Shown piece after piece: positions 46,015-57,008 of a stretch of 64,000 nucleotides of DNA (position 1 is the first letter of the stretch; each line of letters begins with the position of its first letter). The notes under the pieces were generated by a model. That model worked only from the letters and a program-made list of their open reading frames with translations, was not told the DNA's origin and made no database searches. The translations under genes and the position numbers were made by a program. Origin of the DNA: Yersinia vastinensis (GTDB taxonomy: Bacteria; Pseudomonadota; Gammaproteobacteria; Enterobacterales; Enterobacteriaceae); the NCBI RefSeq assembly GCF_902726565.1, contig NZ_CACVAF010000001.1, positions 372,001-436,000 on the forward strand, written 5' to 3'.

Positions 46015-46794
46015 TCAGGACAGAAGAATAATCATTTGCGATACATGCTCAAAAATCTCCTTCATCATATTTTCGAAAAATGGCGCTAACGTGTACATGA
46101 TCATTGACATCGCAGCCATTCCGACGCTAAGCGTTAAAGGAAAGCCCACGACAAAAATGGATAACTGAGGGGTTAGGCGATTCAGCAGCCCCAGGGTTAG
46201 ATTAAGACACAGTAATAATGTAATTATCGGCAAACCTAACATTAACCCGAATCTGAAAACCAACCCTGCTATATGAGGAAAATAAATAAAACCCTCTGGG
46301 TTCAATGTATTCGTACTAATAGGGAGTAAAATAAAACTGTCAGCTAAAATACTGAGCATCCATAAATGCCCATTGAAGGTCAAAAAGAGTAATGTCACCA
46401 GAAGGTTAAGTATTCTGGCAATGACCGGCATATTTCCGCCTGCGGCAGGATCAAAGAAAGTGGCAAAGGATAGCCCCATTTGCAAACCAATAATCTCACC
46501 TGCATTTCGTACTGCCACGAATATCAGTTGTATGACCAATCCTATTGATGCGCCAATAATAAACTGTTGAGCACCAACCCATAATCCTGAAATAGAAAAA
46601 ATCTCAATATGAGGGTTAGGAAGATTTTGGCCAATTAGTAATGCGATGATAGTCGCCAATCCAACTTTGGTTTTTTTACCAATTCCTTTTTCATTGAATA
46701 TTGGGGCCGTACTGAACAACGCCAATACTCTCAACATTGGCCAAAAAAACTGATTAATAATTGAGTATAAACTGGCAATTGAGAGGGTTAGCAT
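46015..46794 (-). CDS. fliR: Flagellar export gate protein FliR
   Basis: A 259-residue inner-membrane protein that, with FliP and FliQ, forms the export gate of the flagellar type III secretion system. It is highly hydrophobic, with the family segments RVLALFSTAPIFNEK near the N-terminus, GLQMGLSFATFFDPA in the middle and PQLSIFVVGFPLTLSVG. Last gene of fliLMNOPQR; it begins 2 bases after fliQ. Confidence 0.95.
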   Translation of the reverse strand: MLTLSIASLYSIINQFFWPMLRVLALFSTAPIFNEKGIGKKTKVGLATIIALLIGQNLPNPHIEIFSISGLWVGAQQFIIGASIGLVIQLIFVAVRNAGEIIGLQMGLSFATFFDPAAGGNMPVIARILNLLVTLLFLTFNGHLWMLSILADSFILLPISTNTLNPEGFIYFPHIAGLVFRFGLMLGLPIITLLLCLNLTLGLLNRLTPQLSIFVVGFPLTLSVGMAAMSMIMYTLAPFFENMMKEIFEHVSQMIILLS

Positions 46795-46796
46795 GA

Positions 46797-47066
46797 CTAT
46801 CCGACAACGTAGGGCAAATTGCTGAAGAGTGCGCGGGTGTAGTCAAGGAAAACACTCAACATCCATGGCCCTAGTGCCAAGCCAACGGCAATGATGGTCA
46901 GGATTTTAGGTATAAATGATAATGTCATTTCATTTATTTGTGTTGATGCCTGCAAAATACTCACAATAAGACCAGTAAATAGTGCGGCAAATAGCAGTGG
47001 TGCTGCAATCATCAGCCCGACCTTAATGGCCTGAAATCCCATTGCCATTACGCTTTCCGGTGTCAT
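46797..47066 (-). CDS. fliQ: Flagellar export gate protein FliQ
   Basis: An 89-residue protein of two transmembrane helices (about 16-38 and 55-75), the family's exact length. Typical segments are MTPESVMAMGFQAIKV, LFTGLIVSILQASTQINEMTLSFIPKI and GPWMLSVFLDYTRALF. Four copies join FliP and FliR in the export gate. It lies 13 bases after fliP. Confidence 0.96.
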   Translation of the reverse strand: MTPESVMAMGFQAIKVGLMIAAPLLFAALFTGLIVSILQASTQINEMTLSFIPKILTIIAVGLALGPWMLSVFLDYTRALFSNLPYVVG

Positions 47067-47079
47067 TTTTAAATCCTAT

Positions 47080-47853
47080 TTAACTAAAAAAACTTTGTGC
47101 TAAAGAGCCCATTAATAATTGCCAACCATCAACCAGAACAAACAGCATCAATTTAAAGGGTAATGAAATTGTTGCGGGAGGAACCATCATCATACCCAAG
47201 GCCATTAATACGCTGGCAACCACCAAATCAATGATGAGGAAGGGAATAAATACGGTAAAACCAATCTGAAAACCGGTTTTAAGCTCACTGGTGACAAAGG
47301 CAGGCAGTAAAATTCTTAATGGGACTTCTTCTCGACTTTGGAAATTCTCTTCCTTCGCCATTCGGGTATAAAGTGCCAGATCTGTTTCTCGGGTCTGTGC
47401 GAGCATGAAAGTGCGCAACGGTTGTACGCCTCTTTCTAACGCGGTTTCCATCGAAATTTTATCTTCGGATAACGGTTGCCAAGCGTCTTTATATATTTCA
47501 TTAAAAACGGGCGACATGACATAAAAGGTCAGAAATAGGGCCAGCCCCAGCAAGACTTGATTCGGCGGAGTTGAGGGAGTACCGAGTGCGTTACGCAGTA
47601 AACCCAACACAATAATCACACGGGTGAAACCGGTCATCATGAGCAGAATAGCGGGCAAAAACGTTAATGAAGTGAGTAATACTAACGTTTGCACGGGCAG
47701 TGACCAATTCTCACCATCGACCGAGCGCGTGAGCATCACATTGCTTCCCGCAGCCCAAGCCCCCTGTGACGGTAGCAAAATACCGATAATCACTAAAATG
47801 AATACAATTCGAGGGAGCCAGACGCGAATGGATGGGCGCGAAACGGTATTCAT
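47080..47853 (-). CDS. fliP: Flagellar export gate protein FliP
   Basis: A 257-residue inner-membrane export-gate protein with a cleavable signal peptide (about 1-33), as in enteric FliP. Conserved [58 protein letters not shown] and the C-terminal [17 protein letters not shown] are visible. Its ATG overlaps the fliO stop by 4 bases. Confidence 0.97.
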   Translation of the reverse strand: MNTVSRPSIRVWLPRIVFILVIIGILLPSQGAWAAGSNVMLTRSVDGENWSLPVQTLVLLTSLTFLPAILLMMTGFTRVIIVLGLLRNALGTPSTPPNQVLLGLALFLTFYVMSPVFNEIYKDAWQPLSEDKISMETALERGVQPLRTFMLAQTRETDLALYTRMAKEENFQSREEVPLRILLPAFVTSELKTGFQIGFTVFIPFLIIDLVVASVLMALGMMMVPPATISLPFKLMLFVLVDGWQLLMGSLAQSFFS

Positions 47854-48257
47854 GGCTTGGGTCCTACTTTTTGCTTTTTTAACATGCCGATCAGTGTCGA
47901 TTGGAAATCTGTGGATAAGGGGGGATCAGTAAACCGGTCATCACCCTCTGGTTTATCAAATGTCGCAAGGCAACTTATTTGAGCCGACGTTACGCCGAGC
48001 AGCAGTCTTTTATTCTCCATTTCGACTACGATGAGGCGCTCGCGCTGCCCCAGTGTTTGGCTGGATACGACAGACAACACCTGATTTCCCTTGGGAAAAC
48101 GTTGCGCAAATCCTGCGCGACGGGCAAGCCATGCCATGGCGGCAATAATCAGTAATATCAGCACGAGCGTACCGCCGACACTGGCTAATAATGAGCCTGG
48201 GGTGGTTGCATCAATTATCGAGGGTGTTGTCTGAATTTGGGGCTGGGTATCCATCAT
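47850..48257 (-). CDS. fliO: Flagellar biosynthesis protein FliO
   Basis: A 135-residue single-span membrane protein (TM at about 24-46) that helps assemble the FliP ring of the export gate. The cytoplasmic part carries [34 protein letters not shown], typical of FliO. Both ends overlap neighbours by 4 bases (ATGA with fliN upstream, and with fliP downstream). Confidence 0.93.
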   Translation of the reverse strand: MMDTQPQIQTTPSIIDATTPGSLLASVGGTLVLILLIIAAMAWLARRAGFAQRFPKGNQVLSVVSSQTLGQRERLIVVEMENKRLLLGVTSAQISCLATFDKPEGDDRFTDPPLSTDFQSTLIGMLKKQKVGPKP

Positions 48258-48643
48258 CGACTCAGGCGATACATTCTTTCTGAAGGTGTAATAATATCGG
48301 TAATGCGGATGCCGAATTTATCGGATACAACGACAACTTCACCTTGTGCAATTAAATAACCATTGATGAGAATATCCAAAGGTTCGCCGGCCAGGCCTTC
48401 CAGAGAAACGACAGATCCCTGACTTAGACGCAGCAGTTCCTTAATCGTCATTTTAGTGCGACCTAATTCGACCGTCATTTTTACTGGAATATCGAGAATT
48501 AAATCGAGATCTTCAGAAAAGTTCGGAACAAGATTATCTTTGGCTGGGATATTATCTGCGGCCTGTTGCTCGCTCATTGCCTCACCCCAAAGATTATCAA
48601 TAGATTGCTTATCAGCACCAGACGTAGGTGTGGTGTCACTCAT
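48254..48643 (-). CDS. fliN: Flagellar C-ring switch protein FliN
   Basis: A 129-residue switch-complex protein that forms the base of the C-ring and docks FliH for export. The N-terminal third is variable and acidic; the SpoA domain follows: DLILDIPVKMTVELGRTKMTIKELL, SVVSLEGLAGEPLDILING and GIRITDIITPSER. AAGGAG lies 8 bases before the ATG. Confidence 0.96.
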   Translation of the reverse strand: MSDTTPTSGADKQSIDNLWGEAMSEQQAADNIPAKDNLVPNFSEDLDLILDIPVKMTVELGRTKMTIKELLRLSQGSVVSLEGLAGEPLDILINGYLIAQGEVVVVSDKFGIRITDIITPSERMYRLSR

Positions 48644-48650
48644 TGGGGAA

Positions 48651-49649
48651 TTACTCCTTTTTTAAAGATAATAGCGAGGGGTTCATCATTTTCTCGACTT
48701 TGAGAGCGAATTGCTTATTTACACAACCGTATTTACCCGAAAATACCGGAACACCATCGACACAGGCTTCAATATTCTCTTGTTTATCGAAGGGAATAAC
48801 ATCGCCTTCTTTCATCTTCATGACTTGTGAAAGGCGGGTTGTGATATCAGCAAAATTTGCCACTAATTCAAGTTCAGTTTCTCTAACTTGAGAGGCGAGT
48901 GTATTTCGCCATTGTTTTTCTTCTTGTCTAGAGTTTTCCATTGGCGGGCTGGTAAGCAACTCGCGTAGCGGTTCAATAATGCTAAAGGGAATACAAATAT
49001 CAAATTCGCCCCGGTGTGGGCCTATTTCGACATAGAAGGGAGTGGTTACCACAATATCATTCGGTGATGAGGTAATATTGGTAAACTTGACCTGTATCTC
49101 AGCACGCACGTATTCAGTATGAAGTTTAAAAATAGAACTCCATGCAAAGTCATAGGCCTCAAGGGCCATGGTGAGCATGCGTTTAATGACTCGCTGTTCT
49201 GTCGGCGTAAATTCACGCCCGTCTGCTTTGGTCGGAAAGCGCCCATCGCCGCCAAACAAATTGTCTACTGCCATGAAAACCAGATTCGGTGAGAAGACAA
49301 AAAGTGCTGTGCCTCTCAGGGGATTCATGTGCACCAAATTAAGGTTGGTTGGTACCGGGAGATTACGTGCAAATTCATGATATGGCTGAATTTTAATATT
49401 TCCAGCGGTGACGTCTGGGCTACGGCGTAAAAGATTAAACAGCCCCATTCGAAATTGACGAGCAAAACGCTCATTAATGATTTCGAGTGAGTGCAAACGC
49501 TCACGAACAACACGGCGTTGTGTCGTGGGATCGTAAGGTTTAATACCGAGGTCTGCTGCCGAATTATTGACTACATTTTCAGTTTCAGTATTACTGCCGC
49601 CATTTAATAGACGGTCTATTTCGGCCTGAGATAATATACTGTCAGACAT
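48651..49649 (-). CDS. fliM: Flagellar motor switch protein FliM
   Basis: FliM is the C-ring subunit that binds phospho-CheY and sets the direction of rotation. The N-terminus has the CheY-binding peptide DSILSQAEIDRLLNG; the middle is a CheC-like domain (about 50-230) with RQFRMGLFNLLRRSP, and the C-terminus is a SpoA domain. I place the start at the second of two adjacent ATG codons (49649; the first is 49652) by comparison with enteric FliM. A 332-residue product, normal length. Confidence 0.96.
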   Translation of the reverse strand: MSDSILSQAEIDRLLNGGSNTETENVVNNSAADLGIKPYDPTTQRRVVRERLHSLEIINERFARQFRMGLFNLLRRSPDVTAGNIKIQPYHEFARNLPVPTNLNLVHMNPLRGTALFVFSPNLVFMAVDNLFGGDGRFPTKADGREFTPTEQRVIKRMLTMALEAYDFAWSSIFKLHTEYVRAEIQVKFTNITSSPNDIVVTTPFYVEIGPHRGEFDICIPFSIIEPLRELLTSPPMENSRQEEKQWRNTLASQVRETELELVANFADITTRLSQVMKMKEGDVIPFDKQENIEACVDGVPVFSGKYGCVNKQFALKVEKMMNPSLLSLKKE

Positions 49650-49655
49650 CATGAA

Positions 49656-50156
49656 TTACCGTAAGATAAACGCGTTAAATAATACATCGGTAGCCACTAT
49701 GTTTTGATTTGGTGCAAGAGGCTTACTGACAACGCTTTTAATTTGTTCAATTAATTGGTTTTTCCCTTCCTCGGTCGATAATCTATCCGCGGATTGATGC
49801 GCTAAAAGGATAAATAATCGGCTGCGTATTTCCGGTAAGAACTGATCTGCCAATAATTTTGAACTATCATCTTTTACCCGTAACGTCAGACCAATATACA
49901 ATACACGATCACTGTCGGCTGGCGTGGGTTTTAGGCTAACGGTAAAGGTATCTAATGGTACATATAATGGCGTTATAGGCTCTGGTGTTGGCGCTGCCTT
50001 TTTACCATTATCTGATACATTATCTTTAATGTTTTTCATTTCATAAAAAGTATAACCAGCCAAGGCACAAGCCACTATAGAAATTAACATCAATAATAAA
50101 ACTACCGGGGAGAATTTTTTTCCTCCCCCGTTGGCTTTCTGGTTCTTTTTTGTCAT
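49656..50156 (-). CDS. fliL: Flagellar basal body protein FliL
   Basis: A 166-residue single-span membrane protein (TM at about 17-38) with a periplasmic stomatin-like domain, which supports the stators at high load. Conserved VPLDTFTVSLKP, DRVLYIGLTLRVKD, PEIRSRLFILLAHQ and the C-terminal ATDVLFNAFILR are visible. First gene of fliLMNOPQR; a 147-base gap separates it from fliK. Confidence 0.95.
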   Translation of the reverse strand: MTKKNQKANGGGKKFSPVVLLLMLISIVACALAGYTFYEMKNIKDNVSDNGKKAAPTPEPITPLYVPLDTFTVSLKPTPADSDRVLYIGLTLRVKDDSSKLLADQFLPEIRSRLFILLAHQSADRLSTEEGKNQLIEQIKSVVSKPLAPNQNIVATDVLFNAFILR

Positions 50157-50303
50157 TTTTTGAAAAACCCTATTATAAAATACCCCAAAGCTCGATAATC
50201 ACCGACGCCCGGATGAGCCATGCATTCTATTACAGCTAGCCTCCGGGACAATTCATTGAAGAAATTGAATTATTGTCAGTAATTCATTTGATGGGTTATT
50301 TCA
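50157..50303 (-). promoter_or_regulatory. Gap between fliK and fliL, expected fliL operon promoter
   Basis: 147 bases between two otherwise tightly packed minus-strand operons. It carries a TTTGATG/CATCAAA hairpin at the end of fliK (50287-50308) and a longer-range CCCGG/CCGGG repeat (50208-50245). As in E. coli, fliLMNOPQR probably has its own FlhDC-dependent promoter here; I cannot place it exactly. Confidence 0.5.
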
Positions 50304-51521
50304 TCAAACAAAGGTATTTATTCCATTGGAATAATTAACAATTTTAGTTGCCACTTCGTTATTTTCTTCCCCGCCAGCTTTCAGATTCTCACTTTCATCA
50401 TTAAATTGAGGCTGTTTTGCTGATCCCTCTGGTTGAGAAAATGCATTCCACGATGATGATGAATCCGCACCGACGCTACTTTGTCCCAGATTAATACCTG
50501 ATTCAGCCAAGGAAGTACGCAAATGTGGCATTGCCGCTTCAAGCGCGGCGCGAACTTGATGACTTTCCGCGACAAAATGAACTTGGGCCTGATCGTTGCT
50601 CAGTCGTAGATTAATTTGTAACGATCCTAACTCTTCAGGATGCAAGCGTAATTCTGCATTATGGATGCCATTTCGTGAAAAATAGGCCAGTTGTTGGCTA
50701 ACCGCTTGTTGCCATGCTGGCGTCCCCAAGGCTTGGTTTAGGACGGCAGGGGACGTGGCGGCTGCCGGTTGAGCGGCGGGTGCGTCATTAATAAGGGAAA
50801 CATGTGGGCGAAGTGCCGTATCCGGTGTCAACGACAAACGGTTTTCGGGGGTTAATGGGAGCGGTGCATTCGGCTCTGATTTGACTGGAGCAGCCGGGTT
50901 TTCCTGTTGATTTTTGTCTGCATGGTTAATTTGTGCAAGGAAGGCTTCATGCTGTTCCGCTGCAACATTATCCGCTCCTTGCTTGCCATCCAATACCGGT
51001 AGAGAAATCTGAGGGGTATTTTTGGCTATATTCTGATTTGGCAATATGAGCGCATTATTTTGGCGTTCATTGTTTTGTGGCTCATTGGGATCATCAGCCA
51101 ATGCCTCAACCATATCCGCAGTGATTGGCTCGTTTGCTGTTTCAATCGTGGGTGATGCAACGACGGAAACAGGGGGCAGGGTTGCACTTTGCGCTGCTTG
51201 GGTGATCAACTGTTGTAAGTGCTCGAGTTGTGGGTCTACCTGAAGAGAGGGCGGCGCGGGTTGTGGCATATCGGGTATTTCAACAGAAGCGTCCGCGAGC
51301 ATATTATCGATAACTTCAGTATTTTCAGGTCGTTCAGCCTCTTTTCCTTGCCCGGTAAGTGGGTGCTTAGGTGAGGAAACGGCATGACTCGAGGTTGAGT
51401 TGGCCGTTTGCATCGAGAGTTTTTTTTCAAACGTGTTAGAAAAATCCAGCAAGTCGGTTGCAGGGGAGGCGCTATTTTTTGTTGTGGTATGGCTAACCGC
51501 GGGTATCGCCTTGACGATCAT
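50304..51521 (-). CDS. fliK: Flagellar hook-length control protein FliK
   Basis: A 405-residue secreted molecular ruler that measures hook length and switches export specificity through FlhB. The N-terminal two thirds are low-complexity and rich in Pro, Gln, Asn and Ala, as usual. The conserved C-terminal domain has AELRLHPEELGSLQINLRL, VHFVAESHQVRAALEAAMP and LRTSLAESGINLGQ. Slightly longer than E. coli FliK. It overlaps fliJ by 4 bases. Confidence 0.93.
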   Translation of the reverse strand: MIVKAIPAVSHTTTKNSASPATDLLDFSNTFEKKLSMQTANSTSSHAVSSPKHPLTGQGKEAERPENTEVIDNMLADASVEIPDMPQPAPPSLQVDPQLEHLQQLITQAAQSATLPPVSVVASPTIETANEPITADMVEALADDPNEPQNNERQNNALILPNQNIAKNTPQISLPVLDGKQGADNVAAEQHEAFLAQINHADKNQQENPAAPVKSEPNAPLPLTPENRLSLTPDTALRPHVSLINDAPAAQPAAATSPAVLNQALGTPAWQQAVSQQLAYFSRNGIHNAELRLHPEELGSLQINLRLSNDQAQVHFVAESHQVRAALEAAMPHLRTSLAESGINLGQSSVGADSSSSWNAFSQPEGSAKQPQFNDESENLKAGGEENNEVATKIVNYSNGINTFV

Positions 51522-51967
51522 AAGGTTTTTCTTCCCATGCAGGCACGTTGTGCAAATTCATCCATCATTTTTTGTTCTTGACGGCTCTCTTTTAACATCC
51601 GCTTGCTATCAGCTCGGCTTTTAAGCGTCTCGAATGCGTTGAGGCGTTGTTTGTCGTGTTTCCATGTCAGTAATGTCTGATCGACAGACTGCTGGCACTG
51701 AGTAACATGTCCGGCATGTTGTTTAACGACACTCCCCAGCGAGTCAATAAAGGATTGGCGGTTGAGTAACTCAGCGACCGGCATACCTTTACTGGCAACA
51801 TTGGTACGCAATTGTTGTTGGTATTCCAGTTCGAAACTTTCCAGTTGCTTAAGTTGAGTTGCCGCGTGGGCATAGGCTTGCTGTACTTTGCCTAGTTGAA
51901 CCGTGGTATCACTTAACGTTTGTTCTGCAAGTTCGCGCAGGACATCCATCGGATTGGTGATGGCCAT
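51518..51967 (-). CDS. fliJ: Flagellar export chaperone/stalk protein FliJ
   Basis: A 149-residue, almost entirely coiled-coil protein that acts as the stalk of the FliI ATPase ring and recycles export chaperones. The helical antiparallel pattern (LAEQTLSDTTVQLGKVQQAY to the C-terminal EQKMMDEFAQRA) and length are typical. It lies 2 bases after fliI and overlaps fliK by 4. Confidence 0.93.
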   Translation of the reverse strand: MAITNPMDVLRELAEQTLSDTTVQLGKVQQAYAHAATQLKQLESFELEYQQQLRTNVASKGMPVAELLNRQSFIDSLGSVVKQHAGHVTQCQQSVDQTLLTWKHDKQRLNAFETLKSRADSKRMLKESRQEQKMMDEFAQRACMGRKTL

Positions 51968-51969
51968 AA

Positions 51970-53358
51970 TTAATTACTCTTATGAGGTTTTGCTGGGTCA
52001 GAAAATATTTCAGATAGTCTGGTGCTGGCTTCTTCATAACTGCTGCTTTCATGAATCGCTTGCTGCAAATAAGCCTCCATTTCAGGATAGAGGCGGATAG
52101 CGTTATCCAGCAGTGGGTCACTACCTGCGGCATAGGCCCCTACACTGATGAGGTCACGATTGCGTTGATAAGAAGAAAGCAACTGTTTGAAATTTTGTAC
52201 TTTTCTATAATGTTGCTGCTCAATCAGTTCAGTCATTGCCCGGCTGATGGATGCTTCAATATCGATAGCCGGATAATGACCGGACTCTGCCAATCGCCGT
52301 GATAAAACGATATGCCCATCGAGAATAGCGCGGGCAGAGTCGGCAATAGGGTCTTGTTGGTCGTCGCCTTCAGTGAGGACGGTATAAAAGGCCGTAATCG
52401 ACCCGCCTTCCTTAACGCCATTGCCCGCCCGTTCTACTAGTGCAGGTAATTTTGCAAACACGGAAGGGGGATAGCCTTTCGTTGCCGGTGGTTCACCAAT
52501 GGCCAAGGCAATTTCACGTTGCGCCATGGCATAACGGGTCAGGGAGTCCATAATCAGCAGCACATCCATGCCCCGATCACGGAAATCCTCAGCAATACGG
52601 GTGGCGTACACCGCCCCCTGCATGCGCAAGATGGGGGACACATCGGCAGGCGCAGCTATCACCACTGAGCGGCTACGTCCTTCTTCTCCAAGAATATTCT
52701 CGATAAAGTCTTTGACTTCTCGACCACGCTCACCAATTAACCCCACAACAATGACATCGGCTTTGGTATAGCGAGCCATCATGCCAAGGAGGACACTTTT
52801 ACCGACCCCGGAACCGGCAAACAGCCCCATACGTTGGCCTCGACCAACAGTTAACAGGCCATTAATCGCCCTGACCCCGACATCCAGTACATGCTTTATG
52901 GGGTCACGTAATAAGGGATTAACCGGTTGGGTAAATAAAGGGGCATATTTCGTGCAACCCGGCGGTGGTAGTCCATCAAGAGGGCGCGCACTCGCATCAA
53001 GTACGCGGCCTAACAGTTCCGGACCGAGAGGGAGTTGCTTACCTTTGGTAATCCCTGCGGCACTTTCCAGCGCGTAAACACGTGCGCCAGGTAAAATGCC
53101 ATCGACATTTTCCAACGGCATGAGATAGAGAATTTCGCCATTAAAGCCAACAACTTCACTCTCGACCTTATCCGTACCTTGGCCAGTGTTACGCTCCACG
53201 ATACATAACGTACCGATAGGCAATTTCAGGCCAACGGCTTCCATGACCAAACCAGTCGCTCGGGTTAACTTTCCATACTGTTGAAAAGGCGGGAGTGAGC
53301 TAATTTGTTTTTCTTTTCTATCAATGACTTCCAGCCAGTTCTTTAGGCGCATCGTCAT
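51970..53358 (-). CDS. fliI: Flagellum-specific ATPase FliI
   Basis: A 462-residue F1-beta-like ATPase that energises flagellar protein export. Walker [14 protein letters not shown], Walker B region [18 protein letters not shown], and [26 protein letters not shown] are intact. The N-terminal beta-barrel begins [13 protein letters not shown]. Its ATG overlaps the fliH stop by 4 bases. Confidence 0.97.
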   Translation of the reverse strand: MTMRLKNWLEVIDRKEKQISSLPPFQQYGKLTRATGLVMEAVGLKLPIGTLCIVERNTGQGTDKVESEVVGFNGEILYLMPLENVDGILPGARVYALESAAGITKGKQLPLGPELLGRVLDASARPLDGLPPPGCTKYAPLFTQPVNPLLRDPIKHVLDVGVRAINGLLTVGRGQRMGLFAGSGVGKSVLLGMMARYTKADVIVVGLIGERGREVKDFIENILGEEGRSRSVVIAAPADVSPILRMQGAVYATRIAEDFRDRGMDVLLIMDSLTRYAMAQREIALAIGEPPATKGYPPSVFAKLPALVERAGNGVKEGGSITAFYTVLTEGDDQQDPIADSARAILDGHIVLSRRLAESGHYPAIDIEASISRAMTELIEQQHYRKVQNFKQLLSSYQRNRDLISVGAYAAGSDPLLDNAIRLYPEMEAYLQQAIHESSSYEEASTRLSEIFSDPAKPHKSN

Positions 53359-54068
53359 GTGGGGTAATCCTCACGACTCAGTTCGCATAATGCTTGCCAG
53401 CGCGTATTCATGGTGGCATCGAACTCACCCTCGGCAGAGGTTATCCGGCACCCGCCCGGCAGAATGTGCGCATCTTCGCGCAGCTCCCATCCCATTGATT
53501 CAAGTGATTTACCGACATTTTGCTCAACGATGTCGATATCCGCAGGATTGACCCATAACTGTGCCTTTCCCTTGAATAACGTTTCTTGCTGTAATAATTG
53601 CTGAATTTTTTCCAGCAGAACTTCATTATCACAAACAATGTTTTTGCCCAAGATAGCGCGTGCCGCGGTGAGCGATAGCTGCACTAAACGAGACGGAATA
53701 ACACTATCAAGGCTGTCTAGCGCAACATTAAATTCTTCAAGCAGGTGAGAGAAACGTTCACCGGTCTCGCGCTGTTGAGCACTGGCCTCCGTCAATCCTT
53801 GCTCAAAACCTTCTTTTTTCCCCTGACTAAATCCATCCTCATAACCCTGCTTCTTTCCTTCCTCCGCGCCCTTGAGCTGCCCTTGTGCAAATCCTTTTTT
53901 TTCTGCCTGCGCACGGATTCTGGATAGTTCGGCCTGAAGTAATTCATCGGACTGATAATCGCCTGGCACATGGATCACTTCATCTTCTGGCTGCTCATAT
54001 TCATCCAGTAAATTCTGAGGCTGCCAACTCTGCCATTCGAGCTTGGGTTCGTGATCAGACATAGGCAT
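53355..54068 (-). CDS. fliH: Flagellar ATPase regulator FliH
   Basis: A 237-residue cytoplasmic protein that holds FliI in check and links it to FliN. The central part has the FliH glycine repeats ([17 protein letters not shown] and following Gly-x-x-x-Gly steps), then the domain shared with V-ATPase E subunits ([19 protein letters not shown]). I chose the ATG at 54068, with GGAGG 8 bases upstream, over a TTG at 54083; ATG 54062 is also possible. It overlaps fliG by 14 bases. Confidence 0.92.
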   Translation of the reverse strand: MPMSDHEPKLEWQSWQPQNLLDEYEQPEDEVIHVPGDYQSDELLQAELSRIRAQAEKKGFAQGQLKGAEEGKKQGYEDGFSQGKKEGFEQGLTEASAQQRETGERFSHLLEEFNVALDSLDSVIPSRLVQLSLTAARAILGKNIVCDNEVLLEKIQQLLQQETLFKGKAQLWVNPADIDIVEQNVGKSLESMGWELREDAHILPGGCRITSAEGEFDATMNTRWQALCELSREDYPT

Positions 54069-55041
54069 CGTCGCTTCCTCCAATGATCACTTCACCGGAC
54101 TCCGCCAAACGCCGGACAATTAGCAGAATGCTTTTCTGTTCGGCTTCGACCTGAGACATACGTACCGGGCCACGGGAGCTGAGATCTTCCATCATAATAT
54201 CGGCCTGACGTCGGGACATATTGCGGAAGAATTTATCGCGCAGCGGTGCATCAGCCCCTTTAAGTGCAATGATAAGTGATTCGTTATCAATATCTTGCAG
54301 AATGCGCTGAATGCTACGATCTTCAATCTCAACCAGATTTTCAAACAGGAACATTTCATCAATAATTTTCTGTGCCAGTTCTTGATCGAACTCGCGTACC
54401 GCTTCAATTGCCGCTTCTTCTTGCTGATTTTTCATCAAGTTGAGAATTTCTGCCGCAGGGCGTACACCACCCATTTTGCTGCGTTTTAGGTTCTGGCCAT
54501 GCAGTAAGTTGCTAAGGACTTCAGTCAGTTCTTGTAGTGCAGCAGGTTGAACGCCACCAAACGTGGCGATACGTAGCATGATGTCGTTACGGGCGCGATC
54601 GTCAAATTTACTCAATACATCAGCGGCTTGCCCACGTTTTAGATGTACCAAAATGGTGGCGATAATTTGCGGATGTTCATCGCGGATCAAATCGAACGCG
54701 GCTTGAGGCTCCATAAAGTTCAATGTCTCAATACCATTGGTGCCTTGTTGTGTATCGAGCAAATCCTCGAGCAAACTTGACGCACGCTCTTCACCCAGAG
54801 CTTTAACCAGGACACTACGCAAATAGTCATTGGTATTTACGCTGAGTGCAGCAAAGTCACTGGAATCGCGCTGGAACTCTTTCAGGACGGTGCTCAGTTG
54901 TTCATGGGTAAAACCGCCCATGTTGACCATGGCGCTACTAATTTGTTTGACCTCGTGGGTATTGAGGTGTTTGAACACCTCTGCCGCCAGCCCATCACCG
55001 AGTGTCAGCATGACAATCGCACTTTTCTCAGAGGCATTCAT
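54055..55041 (-). CDS. fliG: Flagellar motor switch protein FliG
   Basis: FliG caps the C-ring on the MS-ring and contacts the stators to make torque. The 328-residue protein has the N-terminal FliF-binding domain, a middle domain with [24 protein letters not shown], and the C-terminal torque domain with the charged helix [20 protein letters not shown]. The start codon shares one base with the fliF stop (TAATG). Confidence 0.97.
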   Translation of the reverse strand: MNASEKSAIVMLTLGDGLAAEVFKHLNTHEVKQISSAMVNMGGFTHEQLSTVLKEFQRDSSDFAALSVNTNDYLRSVLVKALGEERASSLLEDLLDTQQGTNGIETLNFMEPQAAFDLIRDEHPQIIATILVHLKRGQAADVLSKFDDRARNDIMLRIATFGGVQPAALQELTEVLSNLLHGQNLKRSKMGGVRPAAEILNLMKNQQEEAAIEAVREFDQELAQKIIDEMFLFENLVEIEDRSIQRILQDIDNESLIIALKGADAPLRDKFFRNMSRRQADIMMEDLSSRGPVRMSQVEAEQKSILLIVRRLAESGEVIIGGSDDAYV

Positions 55042-56729
55042 TATGACTTCAGGTCCTTATTCATCCACTGGCGAATGACCAGAGCAATAACCCGTGGTTC
55101 TTGCTCTGCCATTTCTCGCAGATTTCGCGTATTAAGTTCAGCTTCAACGCGCTGTTCCGCTTTGGCTCTTGCGCCGCTTTCTGCTTTACGTTTATGTGCA
55201 TCCAGCTCCGCCTGACGGGCTTCTTTCTCCAATTCCAGGCGTGCCAATAGCAGTTCCTGATTGCGCATCCAGGCCGGTTTGATTGCCTTGCGCCAAAGGA
55301 ACCATGCCACTATCGCCACTAACAAGTAGCGGCCTGCACTCATCAACAGATTGATAAAGGCCGCTTGTTTCCAGAACGCAGGCGCAGCCTCATCTTCTTC
55401 GACATGGCTAAACGGTGAATTGACGATATTGACGGTGTCACCACGCGTAGCAGAAAATCCGACGGCTTCTTTCACTAACGCGGTAATTTGCTCAATTTGC
55501 GCTTTCGGGAGTGCCGCCGGTTTACCGTCTTCAGCAGGCAGATAGTTAACGACGACGGCGACGGAGAGCCGTTCAATGCTACCGGTGCTGCGCTTAATAT
55601 GGGTCAGGGTGCGGTCGAGTTCGTAGTTGGTGGTGTTATCCCGGCGATTATTGAACGGAATAGGTGCCGCAGCCGTAGTTGTTGCCCCTTGAGCCGTTGG
55701 TGTAGTGGCTTGGTTGGCCGGTGCTGTCGCAGGCGGTTGAGTGATAGGGGCAGTTGCAGGAACCGGAGGCTGATTGCTGAGTGCTCCCGGTACACCCCCT
55801 ACCGTATTTTTGCCGCCTTGTTCAGAATCACTGGATTGACGACTGCGGATAGCCATTCTGTCGGTAGCAGTATTGGGCTGGAATTGTTCAGCCGTTTGTT
55901 CGTGCGTGGTGAAATCAAGCTGCGCAGTGACCTGTGATTTGACATTATTGCGCCCAACAATCGGGGCTAAAATCGATTGAATGCGCTGTTGAAAATCGGC
56001 TTCTACTTCGCTTGCAAATTTAAGTTGCGACGTTTGAATCGCCTGACCGCCCCGTTGGGTTAATAGGTGCCCATTCTGATCGACAATCGTGACACTATCT
56101 GCATTTAAGCCGGGTACGGAACTGGCGATAAGGTAGGTGATGGCGCTGACCTGTCCACTATCGAGCGAGCGCCCATGACTTAGATTAACGGTAATTGATG
56201 CTGACGCGGGTTTTTGCTCACGGACAAACATCGAGGGTTTGGGGATAGCCAAATGTACCCGAGCAGAGTTTACTGGGCCAAGGGTTTCAATGGTGCGTGA
56301 TAGTTCGCCTTCCAGCGCGCGTTGGAAATTAACCTGTTCACTAAATTGGCTGATACCGAATTTATCCTGATCCAGTAATTCAAAGCCGACTGAGCCTCCC
56401 TTGGGTAATCCGAGTTGCGCTAACTTAAGACGAGCTTCATAGACTTTGTCGGCAGGAACCATAATGGCACCACCGCGATCGTCAAAACGATAAGGCACAT
56501 TCATTTGCGCCAATTGCGCAACGATAGCCCCACCATCCTGATCAGATATATTGCTGTATAAAACTCGGTAATCAGGTGTTCTCGCCCAAAGTAATAGTGC
56601 AATAAGTAACGTTATTGCCGCTGAAGCACAAATGAGGAGAATAATTTTTGGACTAGCACGAATACGTTCTAATGCTGCCATTAAATTAGCTGTATTATTG
56701 TTTTTTATACCGTTTGTTGTGGCATTCAT
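55041..56729 (-). CDS. fliF: Flagellar MS-ring protein FliF
   Basis: A 562-residue inner-membrane ring protein with TM1 at about 30-50 and TM2 near 450. The ring-building motifs are [39 protein letters not shown] and [18 protein letters not shown] Pro/Ala/Thr-rich linker around 310-360 is normal for enterics. The C-terminal tail (IRQWMN) binds FliG. First gene of fliFGHIJK, divergent from fliE. Confidence 0.97.
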   Translation of the reverse strand: MNATTNGIKNNNTANLMAALERIRASPKIILLICASAAITLLIALLLWARTPDYRVLYSNISDQDGGAIVAQLAQMNVPYRFDDRGGAIMVPADKVYEARLKLAQLGLPKGGSVGFELLDQDKFGISQFSEQVNFQRALEGELSRTIETLGPVNSARVHLAIPKPSMFVREQKPASASITVNLSHGRSLDSGQVSAITYLIASSVPGLNADSVTIVDQNGHLLTQRGGQAIQTSQLKFASEVEADFQQRIQSILAPIVGRNNVKSQVTAQLDFTTHEQTAEQFQPNTATDRMAIRSRQSSDSEQGGKNTVGGVPGALSNQPPVPATAPITQPPATAPANQATTPTAQGATTTAAAPIPFNNRRDNTTNYELDRTLTHIKRSTGSIERLSVAVVVNYLPAEDGKPAALPKAQIEQITALVKEAVGFSATRGDTVNIVNSPFSHVEEDEAAPAFWKQAAFINLLMSAGRYLLVAIVAWFLWRKAIKPAWMRNQELLLARLELEKEARQAELDAHKRKAESGARAKAEQRVEAELNTRNLREMAEQEPRVIALVIRQWMNKDLKS

Positions 56730-57008
56730 GCCGTAGTCCTGTAAAAAAATAAATGACGCAATGTAGTAGGCGTATTATTGCGAATCAGCACTCCGGTTAC
56801 GGGGATAGGAAACGAAGCGGTAAATACACAGACAGAATTCCAGCTGCGTATTATCTGCTAATTATGTTTTTTTTAAGTACCAATAAGCGGAAACTTCTGT
56901 CAGCTTATTGAGTTATTTTATGTGTAGAGGCTTATGTTAGGCTGTCATTACTAAATGCGAATAGGAAAAACGGAAGAGTTTCATTGCGCCGTTTTAAAGG
57001 AAATAATA
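56730..57008. promoter_or_regulatory. Divergent fliF-fliE promoter region with an inverted repeat
   Basis: 279 bases. Near its centre CAATAAGC (56881-56888) and GCTTATTG (56903-56910) form a perfect inverted repeat with a 14-base spacer. A dyad shared by two class-2 flagellar operons is a natural candidate for the FlhDC site, but the match to the published FlhDC box is not clear by eye. Confidence 0.55.
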
